The notes under the pieces are model-generated. The model did not search any database. It had not been told where the DNA came from and was given only the letters and a program-made list of their open reading frames with translations. From contig CM029367.1 in assembly GCA_017165825.1 (NCBI GenBank), positions 23,980,529 through 24,044,528 of the forward strand: a DNA stretch of 64,000 nucleotides, written 5' to 3'. How positions within the stretch are numbered: position 1 is the stretch's first letter; every line of letters begins with the position of its first letter. Position numbers and translations under genes: made by a program. Positions 23,471 through 38,400 of this stretch are shown here, piece after piece. The DNA is from Hepsetus odoe (lineage: Eukaryota > Chordata > Actinopteri > Characiformes > Hepsetidae).

Positions 23471-26400
23471 CGAGCACTGTTGTTATCGCATTAGTCTGGT
23501 AAATTTGTAAGATTGTGAAAAAATAAATCTGAGATAAGCAGCCATGCTTATCTTTACATCACATGTTGGGCCCATTCACAGAGCAGCAGAATTAAGGTCT
23601 ACAAAACAAGCACCGAGTGCACAGCCGCTTCAGAATAATAATGCATCAGTTCTGGTAAAAGGCATTTATTTTGTGAGCTGTTTAGGTTTTACATTGCTGG
23701 AGTGCACAGAATTGTGCAATAAAAAAAGGATTTCTTTGAAATAGATATGTCAAGATTAGCCTCAGGGCACTCTGGGATTGATTTGACCACTTTAAACATA
23801 TCGGCATGCATGCCTGCATACTCTATGATGCCTAGTGCCTGGGAGTAAGCTTGTTTACTATCTGCAGGTCATCTTTTCACACAGTCTTCAAAAACAATAT
23901 TAAAGAGAGTTTTGTTTTTATACTTATAAGGTATTACACTACATGCAAGCCAATTTTAACTCCCATTAAAGCCTGATACTGGAATAGCTGTCACTAGAAA
24001 ACTGGTTTTTGCTACTGCATCTGCACAGAGCTTAAATCAATAATGAAATACAGCCGTTCAGAAGTCTGAGCAAATCAGGAAAAAGTTCAAAAAAGAATCA
24101 GGTCCGCTTTAGGTCAAAACAAAAAGCTACTGAGTAATAAACAGAGCTGCAGTGAAACATCTTTGAACGTCAAGCACCTTTCAGCATCAGAGTTTGTTCT
24201 GTTCTCCAAAATTAAAGTCCAAAATTAAATTCTAAAGATAGAAAATTGAGAGGTGTTAGCAGCAACAAAGCAGACCAGTTGTTGTCACAAATAAAATTAA
24301 ACAGATCTTATCAGCAAATATTATAGCAAATATTGCTGAAATGAAGTATTAAAAAAATAATAATAATTCTCAGGAGAGAATTATTGCACTATACAGCACA
24401 TTAGATTAACTTTGGGTAAAGCTTCAATCACTTTAACAAAAAGCACGTTCATGTATTATGTACTGTTAGAGAATAGTGGTCCAAGCTTCCAAAAAGAATT
24501 TCCCTGTACCTGACCAATTTCAGACACAGTCCCTGTACCTGACCAATTTCAGACACAGTCCCTGTACCTGACCACTTTCAGAAACAGCCCGTACCTGACC
24601 AATTTCAGACACAGCCCCTGTACCTGACCACTTTCAGACACAATAACTGTACCTGACCACTTTCAGACACACTCACTGTACCTGACCACTTTCAGACACA
24701 TTCACTGTACCTGACCACTTTCAGACACAGTCCCTGTACCTGACCACTTTCAGACGCAGTCCCTGTACCTGACCACTTTCAGACACACTCACTGTACCTG
24801 ACCACTTTCAGACACAGCCCCTGTACCTGACCACTTTCAGACACAGTCCCTGTACCTGACCACTTTCAGACACAGTCCCTGTACCTGACCACTTTCAGAC
24901 ACAGTCCCTGTACCTGACCACTTTCAGACACAGTCCCTGTACCTGACCACTTTTAGTCAGCCTTGTGTCTGTCTCCTTCAAAGAAGCCTTAAGAACCTTT
25001 CTTGTAGACTACTTCAAGAAATGACAAGAAAATGGCCTTAAAGAGTTCAGGCTGTGTTGAAGGATAACAGTGGTCACACTAAATATTGACTGTAAAGCTC
25101 TTTCGAATTATACAGTCTGTGTGTTATAAAGTGTATTTACATGTATGTTTGCACACGTTGCAATAAATCACTGCACCTATTGTCTCAATTTGGGCTGTAC
25201 AAACTGCAAATGTTTTAAAGCTAAAGACATCTTTAAAACTATTGTAAAGTTTTTTTATTATAAAGATTCCCTTTACACTTTACAGACACTGACGCTATAG
25301 TGCCGCCCACAGCAACCTGAGGCTCAACAAGTCTTTTTCAAAACTTCATGATGAACCAATCAATAAAAATAGTGAAAGTAGTGAAAGTGAAATGGTACAT
25401 AATGCCTTAAAAAAGGTCTTGTTACATCAACTTGAAGAGTTGCTGGGATTTCCTTTCACAGGAGAGCATTGAATGAACATAGGCTCCCAGATTTCCAAGG
25501 GAAATAACACAACAAGCTGTAATTCATGAAAACGGTGTTATTGTGAAAATAACAATAGGATTTACTGTAAAATTACAGCAACAACTAAAGCATGTCATTG
25601 TGTTTAGGTGTTGGAATCCTGCCACTGCTTCAGCAATTCCTGATCAAGGCTATGAAATCTGACTACTTCAACAGATTCATGGTTAAATAGCCCATGATTT
25701 TGGGAGAGCAGTCTGCTCCAGAGATATGATCCCAGCCTTTTGAAGAGCTTAAAGTTGACAAGCTTTCGATTTGAGCAATGCTAAATCAAAACCATCACCA
25801 AAAATAAAGAGAAGGCACCACAGAGAGATATCACACACACACAGACAGACAGAAACACACACACACACGCACACAACGCACAGCTGCAAGGGTTGAAAGA
25901 GCACAAATGATGTCACTATCAGACTGCTGCAGATGTCTTAAACCGACATGAAAATCAAAAAAGAAAACACAGACTGATAACTGGCTCCTTGTACTCTAGT
26001 GACTGCTTGGTGTCTTAATCTAAGTCTAATGTCATCACACTGTTTTTCATCTCCCTCACACTTGGATTATGTTAAATCACATCTGTGTCTGTCTGTGTGA
26101 TATATAAATTCTTTGGCTTAGTCAGATCAAAGTTCTTTCTTCTGCCAGTCATCTGCAGATTACTTATCCACAGCAAAAAAGACTTCTATGCCACACCCAA
26201 AAACACCTCCTCCTGCTGAACCTTGGGGTCTGACCCAGTGAAAATAGGTATTACCGTGGAAGACTGGACAGCACTGAGAGATGAGAGTGCAACTACTCCT
26301 TAGAGCAAATAGGCCACCCCTATCTTCCATGATTATCTGCATTGCCTGTTCCCTAAAGAAGAAAGGTGCTAGTCAACATCAGAGTCTGTCATGAGTATTG

Positions 26401-29400
26401 AGATTTATGTCTGCTTGTATTCAATGTGAGCAACTCGCTGGTTGTCCTGGAAGGTTTCTCTTCTAGAACTGTCTTCCAACAGTGATGAAACACACAGCTC
26501 ACTGCAGTGCCCCCAATTTGCCCTTAAGGAGTCCATTTGCACCCCTGCCATTGAGCTGGAATGTTTAAGTCTCAGACCCTTTAATCTCTGAGCTCAGAAG
26601 ATACTATTGCAACAGATACTATTGCAGACTATAACATATATCTATAAATATCTATAAACTATTTTTAAAATATTTGTAAAAAAGAAAACCTGGGAATATA
26701 ATACCCCACTTCCTCCAACTGTAACAGTTCTGCGCCAGTAGAGGGCGCCCTGCTCTGATTGTGCACACCTGGGCATTGGGTCCTGGGCGCTGGTCATTCT
26801 GTGTGCTCACCTTTGTGTTTATTTCTGTTCTGTTTAACACCTGTTCGGTTTAGTACATTTTGTTTATGAGTTCTGTGCACGTTCTCTGTTATTAAAGTCC
26901 AGTACGAAGCTCTCTGCTCTGCATTGATGTCCAGCCCATGTCTCCACATCGTGACACCAACGGGGAATAGGTTCTGTTTTGATTCATGCACCAAATTTGG
27001 AACCATCTAGTGCCTTTGGATAAATTAGCACCAAACCTTCAAAATTGGTTCCTAACTGTTTTCTCCAGTGGAGAGCAAAATGCAACAGTAGAAAATTGAA
27101 TCAAAAGATTAATTGGATGAAACAGTAACTGCAGCAAAAGAACAAAGGTTCTTTTCAAAACTGGTGGAAACGACACTGAACAGAACCAGCTGAAGAACCT
27201 GTTACTGTTTAGTCGAAAAGCAGTAAAAGCCTTTCAAACAAAAGCACATAAACTAAATGACTTTTATGTAAGGTTTGAAAAAGCTGATTTTTTCACAAAA
27301 ACTAAAGCGTCTCTAGATTGTGAAACACAGCCCAGCACACAGTGAAACACAACAAAATACATCCTCTGCATTTCACCCATACACACCTTGAAGCAGGGGG
27401 TAGCTATTTAAAGCACCTGGGGAGCAGCGATGGGGACGGTACCTTGCTCAAAGGTACCTCGGGGAAACCTATTTTTCTTTGACCACTAGGTCACTCCTGC
27501 CTGAAATAATTCCACCATCCTTGGGGCTCAAACCACCAACTTTTTGGCTAACAGCCAAACACACTAATCGATTGCACCACAGCAACATCCTCATGTGTTC
27601 TCTCCCACATGATTTGTTTAAAGTTCAAAGTAGGTTACTTAGCTGGCAGTAATTCAGCTGGATTGCAGTTGTTGACTTAAAACTAGGTTTTCAAAAAATG
27701 AAAAACAGATAGGGACCTCAAAGCTCATATGTACTGCACTCTAGATAAGAGCATCTGAATGCTGTAAATGTAAGTGTAAATTATATAAAAAAAAAAGAAA
27801 CTGGCTAAACTGAAACTTATATGAATAAACTGCAGTAAAAGATTTAAATGTTTACAAAAATGTCAGCAAAATGTTACATATCCAGATATACAAAGGTTAC
27901 CCAGAGATACCCTTAAACACAAGTACTGTCCCCATCACTGTTCCCTGTGCACTGAGTCTGGTCTCCCCATGCTCTGTATATGGAGTAAATAAAAAGGATA
28001 CATTTCATCATGGTCCACTGTGTGCTCACATTGACAAATAGTCACTTTCACTTAAGGAAGAACAAATAATGAATTGTAATTAGGCTAAAATGCAGTAATT
28101 TTCCACTACTTATGCTAATGCTTTCACAAAGAGCCAAAACATGTGTCTGTGCTTCAGGCTCATAAGTTATAAAATATGATACTTCATGATTTGCTGCTGG
28201 TATCTACAGCAAAACACAGACCCCTGCTAAAAATTGGTGTGAAACAAGCAAAAGTGCTTAAGGAGTGGTTTAACTCTTGTTTAGCATTCTAAAGTTTGTC
28301 CACAAAAGGGAAGTGTTTCTATAAAATCTGAAGTGGGTCCAAGAAGCTGGTATCTCAGTCTCAGGTCTCTGGCCTGCAAACTTAACACTATATCTTCCTC
28401 TTACCTGCACTTTATCTAGAGAAACTGTCACATTTATGATTAATGTATGAAACATGAGCAAGCTAAATTCTTAGTGCTGAAGCTTCAAAACTCTCTTCTA
28501 TTTCCAATTAACTGTGCAGAGATACTGTGGCAGGTTCAAACATGCCCTCCTCATCCTTACTTAGATAGTGAGACAAGCATGCAAATCTCTGTACTGCCTA
28601 TTGCTGTGCTGGCAGAATTAATTCAATTGCTTATGGGGGATATATCTGCTGTTAACAGGAACGAGGAGAATGAAAATACATGTATCTTTAATAGTGAAAA
28701 GAAATGAAAAAAGCGGAAAAAAAGGATAAAGAGAGGTTTTATGCTTCATTTCGATGCGGTGTATCACTATTTTGCCCTTAGAATGAACTTTGGCAATATT
28801 ATGTAAGATTACCATTAAGTATTATTGCCTTTTCTTAATGTGTGCTGCCAACTCTTTCCTTATTCTACTTTTTTTGCTTATTGCACTTTCAACAGAAAGG
28901 GTTTGTCACTTTTGCTTATTGCACATTTTGCTCATTTATCATTTATCACTCCTTTTTCCAGGCTTTCCAGAATGGAAAGTGTTTGCTTGGGCTATTGAAG
29001 ATCTAAAATTTCAGTTTTGGTTATAATGCAAAAAAAGCTGCTTTGCACTGAGGCCACTGTCATTTGTTTAGAAGCTTAGTGAGAAAAGAAATAGAGTAAA
29101 TATGACAGTGTCCTCCATTCCGCTTTTCAGCCTTGGAGCTTCCTCCTCTCTGATGCCACAAACTGACAAAACAGTATTATTATTTCACATTATGCCCCCA
29201 GCACAATCACCCAGCACAGCAGCCGGATTGGGATTAGAAGGAGTTTTTAGAAGCCAACATGAAATAAGTCACACAATGTTTCTGGTTTGTACACAGGCAT
29301 CACTTTGTCTCCTTGGGTGGTGTGTTACCTCTGTTGCATGAGAGAAACGTGTAAATAATTGAGTATTTCCTGTACCACACGTGAAATATAGATGCATATC

Positions 29401-32400
29401 TACAAGCTCATGACAAGTTAAAAAACAAATGAATAAAAGAGGATTCAAAAGTGTTGGTCGGTATGAAATTGCACAAACAACACCTCCAAAAGAGATACTG
29501 TGATACCTGTGCAAGCCCTTTAACGCAAGCTCAGATATCAGAAACTTTTCAAGACATTACCCAGAGGAGTTCTAGCTGTAATCGCAAATGTCAAAATCAG
29601 TCATTTGAAATATTAAACAGACTTTTCAACTTCTTGCCCCCCAGTACAAAGTCTGGGTAATATCCTATTGAGTCCATACTTGAATAGATAAGGTCACTTT
29701 CTGGAGAATTCACAAAAAGTGAGTGGGGACATTTATGCAACTGATGCAAAGCCCCAAGAAAATAATCCCAAGGGTCCAGCAGAAGAGCCAGGAGGTGTTC
29801 TGTAAGTAATGGTGGGCAGTACAATGGTGGAGTGGGTAGTGCAGTCGCCTCACAGCGAGAACGTCCTGGGTTCAATTCCAAGGCGGGATGGTCTGGATCC
29901 TTTCTGTGTAAAGTTTGCATGTGCTCTCCATGTCCATGTCGGTTTCCTCCCACCATGCAAGTTAGGTTAATTTGAGATGCTAAATTGGCCGTAGGTGTGT
30001 GTGTCTGCCCTGCAATGGACAGGTGACCTGTCCAGGGTGTTTCCTCCCCTTTTGCCCTGTGATAGCTGGAATAGGCTCCAGCACCCCTGCGACCCTAAAT
30101 AGGACATGTGACTAGGAAAGTAAGAGAGTGTAAGTAAAGGCTGATGCTGAAATTGTCTTATAAATTAGGTAAGACACTTGTTCATGAATTGAACCAAAGT
30201 GGGTCATTATTTTTTCTTTGCTACATACAAGCTAAGTATGTTAAGTAAAGTCAATCCCACCACGGCAATATGAGCCTCTATTCTTCCACAAAGACTTCAC
30301 ACTAGATAAGGGAACATTTCTGGGAGGATTTGATCGCTTTGAGGATTAATAGTGAGTTCAGCATCACAGCCATCACCCAGCCGATCTTAAAGATACTGGA
30401 TTGAGTTCCATTACTCCGCTTCTACTTCCACCCATGCGTGTCTGTGTATCTACCTACCTTAAAATCACTTACAGAAGCTTGAGAGGGAATCACAATGTGA
30501 AACATTGTTAAAAAGAAATGTGACAAATGAACAGCTGATACTTTTGTCCTTAATGCCATGGCAATCCAACATCTAGTTATTGTTTTAGCTTAATTTCTTT
30601 CAGAAAAAGACACTGAGAAAAGCTATCCAAAGCCAAAACCATGAAGTCAGACATGTGGGCAAGCCACACACTCACAAACAATTGTTTGAAAAGGGGTTGA
30701 TTTAACCCCACATTATTTCTAATTAAATACTCAATTTTGGCCTAGTGGTTAGGTTAGGGAGTTGGCCCAGCATCGGAAGATTGTGGGTTCGATTCCCTCA
30801 CAAGTAGGTTGCCCTGGGGTACCCCTGAGCAAGGTACCGTCCCCGTCACTGCTCCCCGGGCGCTTTCAATAGCTGCCCACTGCTGCACGTTGCATGGGTT
30901 AAAAGCAGAGGTCCAATTTCGTTGTGGTTCATGGTGTGCAGTGCTGTGACCTCGCAATGACAAGGGTTGTCACTTTCACTTTTTCACTTTCAATTGATCT
31001 AGAGCATTGTAAACCAAGACATTTTTTTCTCTTTTGACAAAGTATAAATAAATCAATTTAAAGGACTTGTTTTTTGCACCTTCTTTCAGCATTACATTAC
31101 ACAGTTTTTCAAAAGGTCCATCTGAAAATTTGGGGAAGATTTGATTGTGGGATTGAATGGGAGGATTTTCTTTCCAGATGCCTGGCACTCTTTTCACACT
31201 GTGCTAGTGGCAGAGATGGCCTGACAGCTATTTTTAATCCTCTTCGTGCATGTCTGCAAACGGCTCTTGCACAGATGTCCCTTCAATGAGAATAATGTCA
31301 GCACCATCAGCGAAGTCTTCACACATTCCTGAAGCAGGCACACATAGGCTGAGTGAAAGTGCTTCAGAGAGTAATAGTGAGGTCTAAACTCTCTCGCACA
31401 CACACACACATGCACATGCGTTAGCGAAGAGACACAATTTGCAGCCTTTCACAACAAAACCAAATGAAACCAGGCTGTTCAGACCACTGCTGCAAGCTCC
31501 AACACCTGACCATGTTTCCATGGAAGCATCTTCTTTATTGTTTGGACTACATGGCCAGATCCCTGTCATTACTAACATAATCTGAAGTAAACACTATCCT
31601 ACAGGCTTCTGTGATAAGAGTGCAGACCATAATGTGTATTTGCTATTGCTTCTGAAAGTGGAGTGAAAGTGAAAGTGAAAGTGACCATTCATCATTGTGA
31701 AGCACAGCACACAGTGAAACACAATGAAAGGCAGCTTCTGCATTTCACCCATACACACGTGCAGCAGGGGGCAGCTGGGCAGAAGTGCCCAGGGAGCAGT
31801 GAAAGGGACGGTACCTTGCTCAAAAGTACCTCAGGCAATCTACTGGCCTGGGATTCAAACCAACAAACTTCTGGTCCTGGGGCCTAGTCTCAAATCACTA
31901 GGCCTTATTTGATCTGACAGCATGAATGTTGTAAAGTTGAATCTAGGACATCTAATACCATTTCACAAGTTTGATCAAATTTAAGACATTTTTCATTTTA
32001 GATAGTTTGTGTAGAACAAATCCTCCAGAGAGCTGCCTTTGTAGTGAGGAATGACCTGATTTCAGAAAAGTTAAATAGCTTCTTTTGGTCTGTTTGGGCA
32101 GTACTTTTATCTGACCCTTTTAACCTTTTGTTTTATTCTGCACTCATTATTCTGATTAAAGGTTCAAGGATTGTAGTTGGACCGTCCTCTTTTTTGACCA
32201 TCTCCAGTGAGTGGTCAGCCAATGTGTTACGGTCTTATGCAAAAGTTTTGGCAACCCTAATCAAATTCTTTTTCCTTCATTTTCTGAAGGGGTTGTAAAT
32301 TTGCTGAAAAAAGTTCAATGAAACAAAAAAAACCCATTGCATCGTTTTGTTTTATTTTTCCACTATGTTAAACTAAGCGAATAGAAAATGTACTCTTAAA

Positions 32401-35400
32401 TTTGCAGAAATGTATAGTTCTTCTATAAAGTTGCTATTTGTTGAGGACGCTTACCTGTTTTCACTTTAAAATCAATCATCAAACATATTAATTGACCTGT
32501 TTTGTATACATTTCTATAGCAACTGTTTAAATAACTATCAGAAGTCAAGACCAGGAAAATACAAATTTGCACATTTAGTGTGTTTTGCATTTAATAAAAT
32601 CAACCCTTCTTGTATGCGAGTTACTGTGACCCTGAAAGATATTAAGCAAAAAATAATAACTGAGAACTCAGGATTAAATTCAGGAACTTTGATGGTCTTC
32701 TATATCTGACTTATTCAAGCGAGTGTTCCAGAAACATCTGAGGCTGTGCATAAGCGAGCCCCTCAGGATGCTGTTGCATTTACAGCATTACGAGCCCTGC
32801 CACACTCATACAACAAACCCTTTTACACACTCCCCTCTCTACTCAGCTTCTTTCCCCCATTCACCATGGGGGACATTAAAAGCAGACATATCTAGAAGCA
32901 CAGTGTGTTCAGGTTGGGACAGTGACCCTCCTGGGAGTTTATGGGTTAGTCACTAGGCTGAGACAGCAGACAATTTCAACCCAACGGAGTAGCTTAATTC
33001 CCTGAACCATTTTCACCAGAGGCAAGGGGAAGGTAACTGCTAGATCTCGGAGAACCTGTGGCTACATAAACAACACATAAGGTCTGTCACTTCTTCCGAG
33101 GAGAGAGTTACTATGTCCTTCAAGATGGTCTGCTGCTGAATAATTTATAGCAGACTACAGCAGTTAAAGCTACATTTTCTTTTAAAGCCAAGCCACCAGC
33201 ACCTTGAGCACCTCAGGCCCTATCACAGACATAGACCAGAGAGGAATGAGAGAAAGAAGCAAGGGGAGCATATCTGCATGATTACGAGAACAGAGAGGAC
33301 ATTACCATATGAATAAGCTAGGAGGTAAGAGATGAGAACAATGTGTTTTGTGCTCATGCTACATTATCAGTATAATACTTTATGCCGTTTCGTGTAATTG
33401 CAACATCCAGCCTTATTTATGTTTCCTCTCTTTCGTGCTTAATCAGTGGTAAAAGAGCCAGAGGCCATGACAAAATCTATTTTTACATATTATTTACATG
33501 GAGAAGAGAGTCAGGAAATGGGATTTTGGTAGTTTTATGCCCGCTGGCCAACATGACCTAAGCAGAGTGGCTGAAGTGAGCTCATTTAGTAGGGTGACAG
33601 ACCGGAGCAGCTTGGAGGTGATGCATGTGCATATTCATTAAATGCTTCATGTCTGTTGGAAGGCAAGTGCAAATGAACAAAACAGGTCCTAGTCAGCCAT
33701 GGCTCATATGAAAATATGTTAGATGGGCTGAAGAATATTTTTTGTATTCATTTATAGAGGAATTATGCCTTTTTAATTACATTTAAACAGATATTGCATT
33801 TTTTAATGAATAAAAAAAGGGCTTTTAAGTGATGAGTTGCGATACATAGTTGTGCTTGAAGGTTTGTAAATTCTTTAGAATTCTGCACAGATGTGACCCA
33901 AACATATTCAGTCCTAAATGTAGATGAAAAAAAACCCAATAAAATAAAGAGACAAAAAAAATCATAGTTTCTTAACTAAGGAAAATGGATCAATATTACA
34001 CTTTACACAAGTGGCAAAAGTATGTCAATCATTTAAAACAGGAAGCTTTATATTGTTTTATTTTTTCCAATTGTGTTCTGGTTTCTCCATGTGATCAGCA
34101 TACCTTGGATGGTACCTTGCTCAAGGGTATCTCAGGGCAACCTACTGGTCTGGGATTTGAACCCATGACCCTCCAATTTTCCAATCCTAGGGCCGAACCA
34201 CTAGGCTACCACTACCCTAGTGCCCTCCAGGGGAGGCTAACAGTGCACTTGAATTTCAGAAAGAAAATGTCTGTGAACTCTTGAGAGATAAGTTTTTAAC
34301 CCTTTAATTAGAGATGGGTTTGTGAACTTTTCATTTTGCCATGGTACACTTACAAAAACATATAATAACGTATAATTTACACCGAGGAGATCCTTCTTTC
34401 AGTAAGATTAGGTGCCCAATAACACCTGATTCATCATCACATTGAAACATTAAAGTTGTTTCATCTTTATTATTACTCTCGCACCAAATGGATCATCTCA
34501 TTCAGAATTTTCAATACAGTATTTTGAACATTTGTTTATTTTTTTTAAAGTAAGTAAAAAATCATTGTGTCTGCATGCATATGGAATTAAAATCAGAACC
34601 TTGAAGTGTGAGGAGACTTTTTCCATCATGCACCACAACACTTGATTTCACTAATGAGTTTCTCTTTTTCAGTTAAGAGCATGGGCTCATTAGTGAAAGC
34701 AGGTGGTGCTGTGTGGAGTTTGGAGAAAAAAAACCTTTCATTTGTATTGAGTACCAGGTCTTGGTATAGTATAAGTACCATATATGCACACTCTTCCCAG
34801 AAAATGAGAAAAGGTTTGAAAGCTCTCTATGGTGTCATTAATGGAAACTCAAGTGTTAACAGGCAAATGCCTCACATTAGCAACATCCACTGAGCTCTGC
34901 CTCTTTAACAGCTGTACGGACAGTAACTTTAATGTCATATAATGAGGAAATCTATTCTGAGGGGAGTTCAGAAATCAGACTCGCCACTCAGAGGTGGGTA
35001 CTGATTTAGTGATTGCTGGGCTGCGTCATTGATGACTCAGAGATAATTTAATCAACTCAAAAAATGAAGAGAACACTTTTTAAAAAGTTCATACCATTAC
35101 CTGATTGGTGTATCCAGGGGATACACTGATCAGCACACCACATATATGATTCAAATCCCATTTTCGCTATGGAAAATGTGGCAGAGGGCCAGCCTAAGTG
35201 TCCGTTCATTCGGCTCTGTTGGGCCAGTTCAGCTGACTCACTGCTATCTATTCACACCTACATTTTAGCAGATTCTTCAAATAATTAAGAAATTAATGTT
35301 TGACATTGGTTGTGAATTGCCTGCGCTGACTCTACTGTCATTACTGGAAGTCCTCCAGAGAGCAATTGGTCACGCTCTCATTATTAAGGATGGATGGCAG

Positions 35401-38400
35401 GATGGCTCAACATACCAGCCAACTAAGAATTAGAGCATGAGGCACTCGACAATGCAGCACAGTCAGTAGTCCAAAATGCCTCAGTGGCAGATCAACATAG
35501 CAAAACATCAGACTGAAATGAACTTAATCTGATTCAATGCTGCATGAGCTGCACTGTGCCAGACCAACTGTGTGTAGTCTCACTGTCTACACTATAAACC
35601 CAAATTAAATACGGAAGACACGACTGTTGATACAAATGAAGTTGAATGCAAGATGTTAAATGTGAAACATTTTGAAGTCAGAACAGTACAAAGACATATA
35701 AGACCCAGAGATTGCTGCAAACAGAGCCATTTGGTTGGCATCTTGCATTGTTTACCTGCGAAAACCTCCGGTCAGAGTGATAGTGACACCAGGACCAAAA
35801 CAGCTGGCAGTCTCCTCAATAATGCAGCCCACCGCTTTGGCTTCTGCTGCGGTTACTGGCTTGGAGATATCTTCATAGTACAGGAATCCTGGCAGATGAA
35901 CAGATGAATGAATGAAAATAAACTACTTGTTAATTCTCCAAATTAATCACTGTCCCTCACAGCACTGTCCCTTCCAGCCCAAACACTGGCTTCCCCAGTG
36001 CAAATGAACAAAGTAAGCTGCATGGCAGGGATAGATGGCTCCACACATGAGCCACCCAAGTATCAACACAAGGCACCAACAACACAGGAAAACATCAGAT
36101 TGGAATAAACTTTAAATGAACTTTGAATTAAACTCTGCTTCACTCTGTGATGGGTGGTGGTGGTCTAGTGGTAGGGAACTTGCCTATGGACCTATGGATC
36201 AAGAAGTCCATAGGTTCCATAGGCTCGAATCCCACCTCTAGCACTACCACCATCCTCAGCAAGACCCTTAACCCTGCATTGCTCCAGGGGGACTGTCCCT
36301 GTAATTAGGACATGGAAGTCACTCTGGTTAAGAGCGTCTGCTAAATGCACAATATAAATTAAATACTGAAAACTAGGCTTTGGGGCAGCGGTGGCCTAGT
36401 GGTTAGGGAGTTGCCCCCGATCGGAAGATTGTGGGTTCTATTCCCTCACCAGTAGATTTCCCTGAGGTACCCTTGAGCAAGGTACCGTCCCCCTCACTGC
36501 TCCCTGGGCACTTTCAAAAGCTGCCCCCTGCTGCACATGTGTGTATTGGTGAAACAGAGGTTGAATTTTGTAGTGTTGTGCTGCGTTTCACAATGACAGT
36601 GAGACAGTGGAAGGGTGACACCAAATAATACACCAAATAAAACAGGTTTTCAGTCCATCTTAATAATTTTTATTGGTTTTATTCTCATTGCATTTCTATG
36701 CAAATCTATTTTTATTTTTGTTAGATTTCTTCATTGCAAAACCATTGTTTTAATTATATTTTAATCATGCCATGATGTCTGTTATCTTTTGTTAAACAGC
36801 ATTGCATTTTTGCTCAGTTGTAAAGCACTTTGAGTGGCTGTGGTGTAATAAAAGTGCCTCACGTTGACTAATACAACACTGAGTTAAATGTAGAAGCTTT
36901 AGAATAAGAATTTGTAAACAAACAACTGTGGCACATACGGATCATTGAAACAGGAAGAAAAATTCTTTGGAAAGTACAGGCTCAAAACCTACAAGGGATC
37001 CCACCTTTGTATTTGAGAGCAAAAGAGATGTCTTTGCAGGATTTAATCGGATGTGCACACAGTAAACCCCTTTGGGTTTTAGTTTGACATTGAAACAAAA
37101 TCATGTATAAACTCACATTTGTAAATGCAGAATGGACATTGAATGCAAATACAGTCCTGTGAAAAAGTAAATTCCATTTCTCCTCTATTTTTATTTGTTT
37201 TTTGTTTATGTCTATGTATACACCTATCTCACTCACCCATATGAAAAGGTAATAGCACCCTTAGTCACTTAATCAACCAAATAAATCTAATAAATTAGAT
37301 TAGTCACAGCCAATGTTAAATACTGTACTCAGCACCCAGCACCGTGCAATCAGTTTTTTGGTATTTATGTATTTTTATCACAAAATGGATCACATAATTC
37401 TTGGTTTACAAGCAAAGTTCACAAAAACTAGCCACTGCACAGACACTCGGATGCAGATTCGATTAAAACATCTGCAGTTTATAACCAATATCAACATATC
37501 AGATTGAAACTGTGCTGTGGAAGTGTTGTAGTGCACCATTCAGCAGGAACTGTCTTCATTAATTATGTCAGTGGAAGCTTATGGGATAACGCGTCAGTTG
37601 CAATACTCCATGGAAGTATATATTTGTGAAAAGAATGCTGCTAATTTGTTCTTAGCAACATCTAGAATGGGTCACATGGGTATTGTGAGGGGAAATTGGC
37701 ATGCTTACCAATTTCAGAGCCGTACCACTCAAGAAGTGCTCAGAACAGGATGGAAGCGGAGGCTTTCGCCCACAGACACTGTTGCTTACCTTCCTTTAGG
37801 AATTGAGATGGCCTAAATAGAGCAGTTTAACGCCTACACACAGCTTCTTATTTAGAAAATGCAAAGCACTATAATTATCTGCGTTCTATTAGCAAACGCA
37901 GCAAATAGTTTTCAAGCGTTCATATGGCAGTAACATCTAAGGTTAGTGGATTGTGGCTGAGGATCTTGAATACATTAATACCTCTTTGATTAATCCAGTC
38001 AGATGTTAAAGGAAAGTTCTAACATCAAGTAGCCTTCCTACAAGAGTATAAACTGTCACTACCTTTCCTTGATTTCAGGTAAAAAAAAAAAAAACACTTG
38101 ATGTGCAGGTTTTAACATATAAAATGTGTTGCAGGTTTTGTGCTACAAGCTTTGCAAGTTAAAATTCCTTAGGCACCTAAAACAATATTGACAATCACAT
38201 GTATGAATGCATGTATGAAGCCCTGCTTTCTTTGCAAGCTTCTCAATACATTTCATTAGAATAAATTTAATTTGTGACCAAAACACAGAAAGCACATATA
38301 GCCTGGTAAAAATACTCTGAAAAAAAGTCTATTCAATTGAACAACCCATGTGTTTAGCCGTGCAGTGCACCTGAGGTATCTCATATATTTTCCGGGAAAG

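Larger units (their letters stand above)
20932..35755 (-). other. DNTT intron 7 (14.8 kb)
   Basis: Holds a Tx1/L1-like LINE 3' end, the 29-bp minisatellite, the solo LTR, several SINEs, a family C element and small DNA transposons, listed separately. I see nothing nameable at 23530-24480, 25200-25830, 25880-26700, 28060-29800, 30120-30730, 31000-31650, 32480-33400 and 34480-35750. Confidence 0.7.

Noticed and set aside
24501..24957. Regularly spaced direct repeats, CRISPR-like at first sight
   Set aside because: The units are contiguous 29-bp tandem copies without unique spacers, in a vertebrate genome.
30735..30815. tRNA-like sequence with box A and box B
   Set aside because: This and the other similar heads belong to repeated SINEs with long non-tRNA bodies, so no functional tRNA gene is called.
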